Assembly (NCBI GenBank): GCA_958450365.1
Contig: CAUEEP010000899.1
Span: 613,501-677,500 of the forward strand
Direction of reading: 5' to 3'
Length of the DNA stretch: 64,000 nt
Source: Mesorhabditis belari
Lineage: Eukaryota; Nematoda; Chromadorea; Rhabditida; Rhabditidae
A program made the position numbers and the translations under genes. Below, one piece after another: positions 45,360-58,000 of this stretch; within the stretch, counting starts at the first letter, position 1; each line of letters starts with the position of its first letter. Below the pieces are notes generated by a model. That model did not search any database, was not told where the DNA came from, and worked only from the letters and a program-made list of their open reading frames with translations.

Positions 45360-46928
45360 AATAAAAGTTTAATTATTAAATGTCGAAAAACTGAGAAGCA
45401 TATCGTTATCAAAAAAAGAACTGAAGAAAAAAAAGAAAACTGGATAAATTACCGTAATCAATTCGTTGTCTGGGCTTCGTTTTAGCAAAAATGATTCATA
45501 AAAAAAAAGAAAAAGAATAAGTAAATTTTGAGAAAGAAACGAATTTTCGAATTTTTAAACAATAAATGAATATCTAAAGGGAAAAATGGTAGTAGAGTAC
45601 TGTAATTTTGATAATTTAAAAGTAATTCTTAATTCTGGAACGCACATAGTAGAAAACGGGGGTTTAAAAGTACGGTAGAGTACTGTAGATAAGTGGGGCG
45701 GGGATTGTAGAGCTAACTGCCAAAAGACGCTTTTTGTAATCTCTTTGATTCCTATTTTATCGGCTTTAAGTACTGTAGCGAGGCTTTGATTGCTGTAGTA
45801 AAGTGTTATATTACTTAATAGCTTTCTTACTACTTAATAACTTAATAGCTTTCTTTACTGTTTACTTTAATATTACTTAATAGCTTTCTTTACTGTAATT
45901 GAAGGCTATTCTATCTTACAATAACCACTCTTGTAATCGAAATTACAGACTGGAGGCTGAAGGCTGAAGGCTGAGCTGATTGGCTAAAGGGTGAAGCTCT
46001 AGAAGATCAAAAAAAGCTCCACAATTTACAAAAGAAGCTCTATTTTTTTAGCTAGAACCCTAAATTCGATTTACTATATAGTATTTTGAAGCTGAGATTC
46101 TGGGGAACACTTCTACACCTAAACCATCCTGCTCAGCTCAACAAAGCCACCCAGCTCTCCAAAAAAGCATTCTTTACCTCCAGCAAGAAGCTAGAGGCAA
46201 ATTGTCATAGGGAACTTGTTTCTAATTGAAAAATCCTTCAAAAAAAAACCTTTCTAAACGTAAGCTTTCGTTCAGTTTTTATTATCAAATCTCTCATTAA
46301 AACAGAAACGTGTTTGTCTGGGTGATTTGCCTCGAATGAAGTGCAAAGCCTTCTTTTAAAGGGTGAAGATTTCTGATCACTGATTTCTGATCTGATATTT
46401 GATAGAAATGTTCAAAATACGATAAAAGACTGTAAATTTTGTTTTAGCTTTCATAGAAAATAGAAAAACATTTACAAATGTGCGAAAACTTTTTGATTAC
46501 CTAGAGTACTTTTTAAATATTTTAAAAGAAAGCTAATAGTACGGCAGATATTGTAGGTTAGTGAAGCGCTTCCGCTACGTTCTATTTGCTGTTTGGCTAT
46601 TTGGATTAGCTATTTCTTTAGCTACAGTACCTCTGCCGTAATTCTAAATCACCGTTACCGTAGCTATTTCATAGAAGTAGCTGTAGCTGTAGCTTCGAGA
46701 TAGTAGCTGTAGATTGTTACTGTCGTTCTCATTTATTCCATTCGATTCCATTCCTACAGACTGCTCAACGACGGCAATTCAGTCACCACCACGGAAATGC
46801 TTTCTGAAATCAAAAAAGTTGAAGATAATTAGAAATTTCTTGAAAAGTTAAACTAGTATTTTAGGAAACAAACACATTTTAGAAAGGGAAAAAGGACATG
46901 TTTTTTTTGAGGCATTCACGGGAGAGAA
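45360..46928. other. intergenic, repeat-poor
   Basis: AT-rich with simple patches (TTACTTAATAGCTTTC repeated near 45810-45890; GGCTGAAGGCTGA near 45955). No gene supported. Confidence 0.4.
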
Positions 46929-47200
46929 TACTGTAAATACTGTAATAGTACCCCACCGCCCTCGTACAGTCGCGTAGTCACAAAAGTTTTTTAGTATTTC
47001 ATTCTTTTTCAAAGCACCCGTACTTTCAAAGAATGCGTCTTTGGTATCAAAAAATAGCCCTGAAATTCAGGCTATTTTTTGATACCTAAACGAGCATTGT
47101 AGCATAAACCAGTGTCGAGAAAAACGCGTTCAAAGCTAGACTACGCAACACTCCGCACCGTCATTATGGGGGTGGGGTACTATTTACAGTATTTACGGTA
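46929..47200. mobile_element. MITE-1 copy 4
   Basis: Same ends and hairpin as the other copies. It begins TACTGTAAATAC, one base different in the left end, and adjoins the flank shared with copy 2. Confidence 0.85.
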
Positions 47201-47422
47201 GGTAAATTTTAAGACAAAATCGTGACCAGTTGCTTTTTAGGAAACAGTCGAAACACGCTTTTGGCGTCATTTTGGCCGTCATTTGGTTTACGGCGGAATC
47301 AAATGATTAGTGGCAAAATTTGAAAACATTTTCTATGACAAATTCGCAAAACTATTCGGCTATTTCATTGAATAACTGAATATCTTTTAAAAATGACCTT
47401 TACAAGCCTTTTTTTCTTTTCT

Positions 47423-48370
47423 TGGGAATGGGACAGATGCTACCTTTTTTTTGCGCACCCGGCACATTTCCACACCTCTTTAGCGCACCTAGGACATTTT
47501 CGCACTTCTTTTGCGCACCCGCGACATTTACGCACCTTTTCGCCCATTATAACAAGGACTGCCCTTTCGCCCATTACAACAACGACAAGGATTGACCCAC
47601 AGAATCGTTTTTAGCCCCAATTGTTAGCTTTTTGATTTTTTTTGCTTTTGCAGAAACGATAATTGCTTTTTTAGTTGCGAATCGACTTTAAGAAGCTCGG
47701 AAGATGGCAGAAGATACTAAGAAGATGACACTAACTCGATCAAGGTACACTTTCTTTTTGCGTTTTACATTTATAAAGTTCCTTTTGCATCCTATTTAGA
47801 AAGTATTCTCTTATTAATGTTTATTTTTAGAATTTTGTCGAAACACGTTTCGATCAAACAGGGATAAAGAAGTGTTTTATGACGCGAGCGGCTTCAAATT
47901 TCGACTCCACAAGAACACTAGGACTAAAGGACCGATTTTCAGGTAATAAAGTTTAACTGAAATTTTATACGTTATGAAAGCGAAAATTCTTGTTTTTTTA
48001 CAGATGAAGATTGAAGTCCGTGGAGACATTCGTCACCGCAGAATTCACACCTTGGCTACGTTGTGTGTCGGCTTTATGAAAAAATGATGAATGCGATTAA
48101 CCGCTTGATGCTTGCCACGACTCGGAACCTTTCGTCGACCCAACAATATCAACAATGTTGAGTGTTTTGATTGATAAAATGCTTTTAAGTGAAAAAAAAC
48201 TACCATCAAAAATGAAAGCTACAGACCAATAGCAGAAAATAAACAAAAAGTAAAGTTAAGTGATTCTGTGGTTCTAGAGCAGTCCTTGTTATAATGGGCG
48301 AAAGGCGAAAGCGAAAGGCGCGCAAATGTCCCAGGTGCGCAAAAAAAGGTAGCATTTGTTCCCCTCCCCA
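47423..48370 (+). mobile_element. Mutator-like DNA transposon (deletion derivative)
   Basis: Ends TGGGAATGGGACAGATGC / GCATTTGTTCCCCTCCCCA begin long terminal inverted repeats of about 170 bp (GCGCACC and GACATTT motifs, CGCCCATTATAACAAGGACT). A 10-bp direct repeat TTTCTTTTCT flanks it at 47413-47422 and 48371-48380, the target-duplication size of the Mutator superfamily. The interior holds small exons but no transposase core, so it is non-autonomous. Confidence 0.75.
47704..48087 (+). CDS. FLYWCH-like short gene inside the Mutator-like element
   Basis: Exon 1 reads MAEDTKKMTLTRSR. Exon 2 reads FCRNTFRSNRDKEVFYDASG then FKFRLHKNTRTKGPIFR. Exon 3 reads MKIEVRGDIRHRRIHT. The pattern YDASGFKF...IF(R)...RHRRIHT resembles a FLYWCH zinc finger, a domain known from Mutator transposases and host factors derived from them. 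The exon 2 to 3 junction, as I read it, does not keep frame (it would give a stop), and the expected Cys of the WxC part is not convincing. It is probably a decayed remnant. Confidence 0.3.
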
Positions 48371-48409
48371 TTTCTTTTCTAAAATGCAACTGATAACGCT
48401 TTTGTGGGG

Positions 48410-48641
48410 GTGGCTACTTTGCGCCATTTTATTTGCTCTACAGGGTCATTTGCGTCACTCGCCATAACTTTCTTCTAAGTCGGCCAATCTTTATGTTTTT
48501 GGTTTCATTTTGTTGCACTTATTGAGATCTACAAAATGAAACCAAAATCATAAAGATTGGCCGACTTCGAAGAAAGTTATGGCGAGTTGCGCAAACGACC
48601 TAGTTGCATAAAAAAATTTGGCGCAAAGTAGCCACCGCCCT
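48410..48641. mobile_element. palindromic MITE (family 3), copy 2
   Basis: Ends GGGGGTGGCTACTTTGCGCC / GGCGCAAAGTAGCCACCGCC and a centre almost identical to 38614-38827 (GGTTTCATTTTGTTGC...TTGAGATCTACAAAATGAA). Bases 48642-49067 hold nothing supportable. Confidence 0.75.
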
Positions 48642-49067
48642 TTTTGTTAAAACGAGACGAGATTCCGTTTTAAACCAAGTAACGATCTGAAATTTTCATT
48701 TTTAAAACAATTTACCTCATTCTAAGGCCTTTTGAAATTGTTTGACAAAATTTAAACATTAAATTTTGGGTGTAATTTGGTTCACGACGGAATCTTGTCA
48801 CTAGTTGGTCAAAGATTCAAATTTTGATAAAATTCCATTTTTTTCTTCAGAAAAAGCCTGAGTGCCTTCCAGGATTTACGATTGAAATTTTGGATTTTTA
48901 AAAATTTCAATCTTTGAGCCACTTTTAACCTAAAGTCATCACACGAACGACTAAAAAGATCAAGTTCTGCCTTTTGACAAGTATAAACAGCTTAAAAATT
49001 GTATTCTAGCTGTAAAATTGTTTAAAATCATGTAAAACAACGAGACAACGACAGACCGATCATGCAC

Positions 49068-52000
49068 TCAGCGCCAGCACATGCAGCCTGAAAGGGAGAA
49101 TAAGACGATGACTCGATTTTCGATCGCTCGAGAGAATTTCGATCGCTTTTACTTTAACAACAAAGTTTTTGGCAATTATGGATAGCACGTTGATAAGTTT
49201 TTTCGTTTTTTTAAGTAGGAAATGGGTTTTTTTTGAACAAAATTGATGTTTAAAATCGATATTTAAAATCGAAATGATTTCCCATCAAAATGCTACCATT
49301 TTTTCAATCTCTAAGGGATTTCAAATTTCAACATGAAAACTATGGATAACACTCAAGGGTTTTTACACATTTCGAAATGAATTTGTTACGAAATTTAACT
49401 TTAAGCCATACCTCGTCGCTCGACGGATAAGCTCGCTCCTTTTCGACTACCAGCTCTCGTTCTCGCCTCGTTCTCCTTTTCAACCAAATCGCCGATAGCT
49501 GACTGTAATTTTGAAGGGTTTAAAATGGATTGAGATTGTTTTTAAAACCTGTAACCGTTTGATGTGACCAATCTTGATGACACCAAGATCTTTGAAATCG
49601 GATCTGTAATTGAAAATGAAATTTGAAGAGATTGAAATTGAGATTTGAATAGAAAAGTCGATTTTTAGTAAAAAAAACCTTTCCAAATGGATTAGCTCTT
49701 GACCGGTGATATCATTGGCACGAAATTGTTCTGTGTATTGGGATAAACCGAGTGATGACAACCAATTGAGAACACCATCAACAGTCCATGTTGAGACTGA
49801 AATTTCAATTACGATTTCAATTCGATTTCAATTCGATTTCCACTCGATTTCCATTCATTTTACAACAATTTACGCAAAAAGAAACAAACATTCAAACCTT
49901 TAAGTCGAAATTTACACAATGAAAGTGGGAAAGGTACTGGAGAAATGCAAGCCGTTAAAGCCTTTGTACTTTCTGCACTTTATTTTCTTTCTTAAAACCC
50001 CTAATTTCTTGCTTATTTGAGTTGAGACAATTCTTTTTACACAAGAAGATCCTTTTTGTGCAAAAAGTATCTTTGTAAACACTCTTTATCTAGCACAATC
50101 ACTTTATGCAAACCCCTTTGTTTTATGTAATCAATTCGATTCTTTTCATCAACTCACCGGGACTTTTCGGCCTCTTCCTTCTTCTCCATTTATTACTCAA
50201 CCACGACGTCCATCGACTTCTTTTTCTTGCTTCTCCTTCCAAAGATTTTCGACGCTCTTCCTAGAATTTTTGCCATCTCAGAGTCTATCTTAAAGTTTAT
50301 TCTTTGACAAATAGGATTCACTTCTTGTTTATCTAACTAACTATCTAACTAACTATCTAACTAATTAGCTATCTATCTATCTATCTGTCTATCTATCGAT
50401 CTAACTAACCAGCTATCGATCTATCTATCTATCTATCTATCAATCAATCAATCAATCAATCAATCTATCTATCTATCTATCGATCTATCTATCTATCGAT
50501 CTATCTATCTATCGATCTATCTATCTAACTACCGTAAATACTGTACTTCAACGGCACCCCCTCGTTCAGTCGCCGTAGTTTAACTTCTTTTTAGAAAATC
50601 ATTTTTTTCTCAGCCCCAACTACACTTTTGGTACCAAAAAATCATAGATTTTAAGGGCTATCACTTGACAAGAAATCCTCAAGAAATCCTTGACACCCAA
50701 GCGCACACTGTAGCATAAAACAGCGCGGAGAACGGGATGTTTAAAGTTAGACTACGCGATTGTACGCCTGTCATTATGGCGTTCTATTAGTATTTACGGT
50801 ATCTATCTAATTATCTATCTAACAAACGTTTGTGTAAACGTTTGTGCTATTGGATTGGAGTGAACTTGAACAGGAAGAAGAATGAAAAAGTGACTTAACT
50901 ATCTATAAAGGCCTCTTTCTTTGTTATAGTTAGAAAATAGAAACGTTCGCTCTTTAAACCTTTCATTCATTATCATTTAGCTTTATTTATCTAGTTAAGT
51001 TGCATTTTTTCTCTGAAAATTCCGAATGTTAAAATTTTAGCATCGATTTTCATTTCGCACATTTCATTTCACCTCTCAACCGACAAACCTTAATCACAGC
51101 CTCCTCTCTGGCCAATGTTTGCCTCATCGAGTTGATCACATATCGCCATTTATCTGGTTCATCACCCTAAAAGATTTCGAGAATATAAGTGAGTGTGTTT
51201 TTTTCTTTTCTTTTGTCTTTTCAAAATCAGAATCAATCGTTGGTTTAGTGTTTGATAGCAATACGAAAGGAAAGAGACAAGAATATACGGAAAGAATATG
51301 AAAGGATAATATAAAGTGGGCTCCGTCACTTTATCTTAAAAGCGATCTTTCAGAGGCGCGACAAAAAAATTAGACATTAAATAAGATTTGACAGAAAAAC
51401 ATTAAATAAGATTTGACAGAAAAGAGCCACTTTTCTGCACATCTTTCATTCTATATCATTTAGCTTTATTTATCTAGTTAAGTGGATCACATATCGACAT
51501 TTATCTGGTTCATCACCCTAAAAGATTTCGAGAATGAGTCCCTGTGTCTTGTCTTTTCTTTTGTCTTTTCAAAATCGAATTTCAAGCACTTCCCGTTTAC
51601 CAAATTCACTTACCCAGGTCTTTGGTTGTTATTTTTGAGGTTTAGAGAAAATAGATTTGAACAGCTGTTCTCACAAAGTTCTCACAAAGTTTCCCAGTCA
51701 TTAAAGTAAAGAAATTTGAATTGCCCAATCATAAATCAGTGAGTCAGTGACAAATTGAGGAAAGGGGAAAGCCGGCATTTTTTTGAGGTTGTCGAATTTT
51801 TCGAAAAAATCTTTTTTTCCAATAGAACATTAGCATTAAAATTAGTCCCATTTTTCACCAGTAGAAAGGGAAATTTGTGTTCTACATTCGACTTTTCAGC
51901 GCTTTTGAAAAGCTTCAATTTTGAGGATTTTTCCGAGGTGTAAAGAGAGTCAGAATTGTTTAAAAATCGAAAAGTTAAAAAAAGTCGAATTTAGCACAAA

Positions 52001-55000
52001 GATTTACCTTTCTAATGGTATAAATTGGATTCATTTTTTCATTTTAATAGTTGCGTTATCTTGAATAACAAAATACTTTCCGAAATACTCTCATTCAAAA
52101 ATCCGACAACTTGATTTTGATTTTTCCTCAGCTTAAAGCTTTTATTTGGTGTAGTTTAAGTGTCTTTGTAAACGCTCTTTATCCTGGAAAAGTTGATCGA
52201 TGGTCTATAACTCGAGGCATAGAAGTTCAATCAACTTATGGTTGGTTTTAATAGAATCTTCATTAAATTTGGTTATAGAAAAGTAGAATTTGTTTTGTAG
52301 ACTCATGTATAAGAAGAGAGAAAATTTGAGTCAAAGTTGAACTTCCAAATTCCGTTACGAGTCTCGGAGTTTGGAAACTTTTCTATTTTACTCTATAACT
52401 CGACTCCCAATAATCAGGTAGACTTGAAGTTGGTTTTAAAATGATCCGCAAAGCACTAAAGCCGGGAACGTTAATATTTTTTTTTCCCATTCATTCGGGC
52501 ACAATTCAAAACTCCAACAACTTAATATTTGTGAGAATTTGTGATTTTTCTTGAGTTTAAAGCTTTTATAAGCTTAAAGCTTTAAAGCTTGGTGTAGTTT
52601 AAGTGTCTTTGTAAACGCTCTTTATCTAGCACAATCACTTTATCTCATTTTTCTTTTTTAGCAGAAGAAATTGAAAAGTTATGTGCACTAGAAAGAAATG
52701 TTTTTGGAAAATTTGAGAAAAAATTTGAGCGTTTTTGAAACTCCAGCTTTGGTTGAGCTTTTTATTCTTTATTTATATTCTTTTTTTTTCTTTAAACTCA
52801 AACCTTTGTATCAAAAGTGAATAAAGCGGGCGCGGGAAGGCCAACCGTCGAGTGTTTCTTGCTCTCCATTCCACCGCCGGATTGCGGTGAACGAGCGACA
52901 GGGAAACCGAAATGATCCTCGAGCAGATCGACGACTCCCTCCACTCCAGCAACGGCTTCCTCTCGTAGTGACCACGAATCGACTTCAGCTTCACTCTGAA
53001 ATTGAAAACAAACATTTTAAGCAAAAGACTATTCAAAAATCTACATCCCTTAAAATCTACTTTCTCTTTTTCTTCCAACGCAACTTTAACTCCCCAAGGG
53101 CCTCCCAAAACTTTCTTTTTCTTTCTTTCTTATAAACTTTCCCCTCTTCAAGTGACAGGTGTCTCTCAGAATGCCCATAAATTTTGATCTGATCACTGTG
53201 ATAAGAGTTGCAACAATTTTTGACTAAAATTTTGAGTTTTTAAAAAGTTTAAACAATCGTTTTAGCAATTATGGAATGCATGCTAGCATTTGTTTCATTT
53301 TACACTTCAAAATCTCTGAAATATAATAAATTTTAGAGATTTTCAGAGTTGCAACAATTTTAACCCAAAAATTTCGAGTTTTTACAAAATTTAACAATTG
53401 TTTTAGGAGTTATGGAATGCATGCTAGGTTTTGTTTCATTTTACACTTCAAAATCTCTTGAATACGATTAATCTTAAAGATTTTCAGAGTTGCAACAATT
53501 TTAACCCAAAAATTTTCACTTCTTATAAAGTTCAACAAATTTTATGGCAATTATGGAATGCAGGGTTTTACTAGGTTTTACCGCATTTTCAACCACTCAA
53601 AATCTCTTCAATATGATAATTGCCGGAGTCAGAGCTCTTGCAACAGCTCAAACCCTCGGGATTTCATCTCTTCCAAAGTCTAGCTGTTTTTTCAGAAATT
53701 TTGGAACTCATTCTAGGGTCAGCTTCCTTTTCCCCCCACAAAATCTGTTCAATAGACCGTGCAAGAAAGGCGCAGTGAGCCGCTTCTTCTTCTTCTTCTT
53801 CCCCTTCCCCTTCCCCTCGCCCAAGCCCCGCCCACTTCTCGACTTCCCCCAAACTCTTGCCCCAGGGAAAGCTCTTCTCGTGGACTCAACCCACACCCAT
53901 TCTGGAATGCATATTCATGTTTCCCGTTGGACTTTTTGCGTTAACTCCGAGAATCTCGTTATTCATAAGTTTTCCCCTTTGCTTGCCCTCCTGAATTCTC
54001 AAAACAACAAAAAATGGATCGATGCGCTCCAGATTTGATCAAGAGAATCTTATTTTTTTTTGGAGCTAGTACAGCGTTTTTTTTCCCCGAGTAAAGGCTA
54101 TTTTTATTAAACTTTACTTTAAAGTTAGCATAGTTGTCAGCAAAATATCTAGTTGTCAGCAAATCTAGCAAAATAGTTGTCATCAAAATATCTCTAAAGC
54201 TTTAAAAAATGTTCAAAATTTGCACAAATCTTGAAATCCAAAAATTCTTCTCAATTAGGGTCTATTGGAAAGGAAGATTCGGGGTTAAAAGATGAGCAAA
54301 AAAAAAGAGGGAAAGAGGCATTTTGCAGAAAAGAGAACCAAAAAAGGGATTCAATCAACCACCAGACCACCAGATTCAGCCTTGGCTTTACCCAGTAAAT
54401 CACTAGATCACCTAATTTTTAACCTGACTGACCCTAGTTGACCTGGACTAGCTTGACCTAGCTTGACCTAGCTTGACCTAGCTTAACCTGGGCTTAAACC
54501 GAAGCCAACTCCTAACCCCCGCCCTTTCTGGTTTCGCCCGGACTGCCCTACCCTCGATTACAAGCCTATCAGCCTAAAATTCTTTGGATTCTTTGCTAGA
54601 CAACGAAAGAAGGGATTTCCAGATCCAATCAACCCAACCCAGCCTCAGCCAACCCCCTCCACCCCTCCCCATTCCATCAAACATTCACCCCTCATTTAAA
54701 TCCTTTTGTCTCTTGCTTTGCTGACCTCAAATTGGCCTTTTTGAAGATGCTGGATGGCATGGCTTTAGAAAAAAGAAAAAGAGTCCACAATTTGCACGTG
54801 CTTTTCTCCACCATCCGTTTCTTATTAGCTTCTTCTCTGTGAGCCACCTTCTGAATCGAATTCCTCCCAGTCCCCGCGTTTTCTGGTGAGCAAAACGGGT
54901 GAACTGGAAGGCACCAGTGACCGAGAAATCGTTTTCGGAGAGTTTAGTTTGAAATCTTGAAAAAACTTTACAATAGTATTTTGTACGTTTAAAAAAAACT

Positions 55001-58000
55001 TTCGACTTTCCATTTTCATTGTTCCATTTTATCTCGTGACATCCAGGATTTACAAAAAGCACAAATAATTTCAGGAATTTCCAATGGAGAGCACGCTGGA
55101 TGAGCGAGATCACATGAAATTCGAGTTCCTCTTCCAGCACCCACAGGGTGCATCATCTCACTCACAAGCAACATCAGATACGCCATCCTGGAGTACAAGG
55201 ACCTCAACAAAGGGCATAAAAAGCGAAAAGGGTTTTCCCCAGAGACATGCGACTACCCATCGAATTGTTCAAGTCAGTGTCGCCTCAAAAAAAAAGCCGA
55301 TAAAGTTGCACGTGAAATGCGTCTTAAAGCTCAAGTTGGGTTACACAATTTTTAAATCTTTAGATTCTTCTGTTGTTGGAGTTATTTTTCTCTGTGCTCT
55401 CGGTCGGGTTAATCCTACTTTCAATGACGATTTGGGGTAAATCGAAAGAAGAATTATCGGCTACAAACAACGAGAAAACAACGGTGAGAGGAGGGATTTT
55501 GTAGGATTGAGGGAAAGAAAAGAAAATGGATCGATGGGAAAGAGAGGAGAGACGAATAGGTTTAAAAGGTTTAAAGGGTTTAAAGGGTTTAAAAGGTTTA
55601 AAAGGCTTAACAGGCTTAAAAGACTTAAAAGGTTTAAAAGGCTTAAAAGACTTCAAGACTTAAAAGACTTAAAAGGTTTAAAAGACTTCAAAAGAATTCA
55701 CCAGACTTTCCCTGTTTTCCCTATTTTATTAGGTTTGAGTTGAGGACTTTAAAAACAAGAAATTCTAAAAGTTTTCCTGTAAGGTGTTTTGAGATTTCAA
55801 TGATAACGAAAAGAAAGCCTTCAATTTCTTTTTTCGAAAAAAAAGCCTTCAATTTCTTTTTCAAAACGATCTTCAACTTGTTTTGATTTTCTTATTATTA
55901 GATTTTAGCCAACATCTGAGAGATTTCAACTACTGCAAATCGATCTTTCCCAAAACTCCTTCTCAATTCTCTCATTTCAGATTCTTGCCCGTATTTCCCT
56001 ATGCGTGATTCTCTCGGTGAACGTTCTCACGGCTCTCAATGTCTGTTGCCGAATGCGAGATGGGCAGAGGTAAAGAAAAGAGAGGAAAAACGGGAAATCT
56101 TTAAATCTTGAAATCTTCAAACTATTAACATAACCAAAATGTTTTCTGCTCTCCAAGATTTCTGATTTGTTATTTTTAAAAGAATTTCCTAGTCATTTCC
56201 AATCAAAAAAACCTTCTCTTCTCAATTTAGACCTCATTTTTCGAGTTTCAGAATAAAAATTTCCCCTTTTCACGTATCGATTATCGCTTGGTCATTTGGG
56301 GGAAATTTTTATAACATTTCGATAATCGATAAAGAATATGGGAAAAAGATAACTACCGTAAATACTATAATTGGACCCCACCTCCCTCGTACAGTCGCGT
56401 AGTCACAAAAGTTTTTTAGTATTTCATTTTTTGCAAAGCACCCGTACTTTCAAAAAGTGCGTCTTTGGTATCAAAAAATAGCTGAAATTCAGGGCTATTT
56501 TTTGATACCTAAGCGCGCATTGTAGCATAAACGAGTGTCGAGAAAAACGCGTTCAAAGCTAGACTACGCAACACACCACACCGTCATTATGGGGGTGGGG
56601 TACTATTACAGTATTTACGGTAATCCTTTATGCATAGGGATTTTTGTAAATCCTGGATGTCACGAGATAGAACGGAACAGTGAAAATGGCAAGCTTGGCT
56701 AGTCATAGCTTTAGGGAATTTTAGAGGGAAATAGCTAGGTACGGAGTTCTGTAGCTGGGAAAAGCAGCACTTTATAAACGCTCAAACTCAAACTGCAAAA
56801 TTTCATTTTGCAGTTGCGCCTCAACACTGATGATTCACGTCATTTGGAAGATCATTCTGTGTACGGTTTTGATGCCAACTGTTGCCCTATTTTCTTTCAT
56901 TCGTTTCGAGGTACGGTAGTCAGGGTTTTATTTTAACAGACCAAAGTAGATTTTACAGTAGAATAGAATAAGTGAATACTCTTTTTACGTCTAAATATTC
57001 ATTTATCTTTCTTTTTTTCTTGAACCCAAATCCATTAAAAATGCATTACCCAAAGAGAAAAGGAGACCAATTTAGAGCCTCATTATGGGAGAAAATTATC
57101 GGGAAATAAAGAAAGGAAGAGGAAAAAGAAAAGTAAAAGAAATGAAAAGGAAAAATTCGATTAATTCTAAAGTTTAATGAAATTTGGCTTAACTTTCTTG
57201 AGCTAATACTACATAAAACTACAAATGGGTAGACAGATATTTTTAGATCCTGATCGGGTACGATAGCTAGCTAGTAGAGTTAGTAGAGTAAGTAACGAGC
57301 TAGTAGAGTAAGTAGCTAGCTAGTAGAGTAAGTAACGAAAAACGTTAGCGGGACATTAGTGTCAGGGAATCCTGTAGTCACTTGCTGGGGTAGCTGGAGT
57401 GCTTTTGAACAGCTCCATAACAGCTCTAGAACTTGTCAATACTGTCAAATTACAGGAATACATCAACTCCTGGCCATCGCGATGGTTGGGCGTGAAAATC
57501 TTGATGTCTTTGTGGTTGTACTCGGTGTTCTCTGTTGGATCAATTGGTGAGTTCATCGTCATTTTCTATTTCCTTGAAAATTCTCTCGTATACAAGTGCT
57601 GTGCGTTCCAGATTGAGTAAAAGATTGACGAATTTAGTGCTATTGGCCGGGCTAGCTCGAGGAATGTGGGCAAAAAAAGCTCGATTGCGTCGAAGTAGTG
57701 TCGACAGTAAAATTTGCATAATTGGTGAGTATCGAAGGTTTCAATTTGAGTTATTAGATGAATTTGAGGTTCATCGATGAGCAACGAGTTGGTTACTCTA
57801 TCTTCGATTGATTTATTTACTGGTCAACATTCTTGAAAAAAATTCTTCAAATCTGGTGCTTGATCTCACTTATTCTTCGCCAATTTTCCAAGAAACGAAC
57901 AAAAAGAAATGTCGCAAGAATTGCTCAATTTGAATAAAGCTTTTGCTAAAATGAGAGTTGAAAAGGGAATTGCTTGTATATTGTTTTCAATTCGAGTCTA

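Noticed and set aside
53664..53944. Glu/Gly-rich and Leu/Pro-rich frames
   Set aside because: Derived from a CTTCTT/CCCCTT pyrimidine tract in an intron; no splice or start context.
55360..55743. Lys/Phe/Pro-rich and Arg/Phe-rich frames on both strands
   Set aside because: Products of the AGGTTTAAA tandem repeat, open by period rather than selection.
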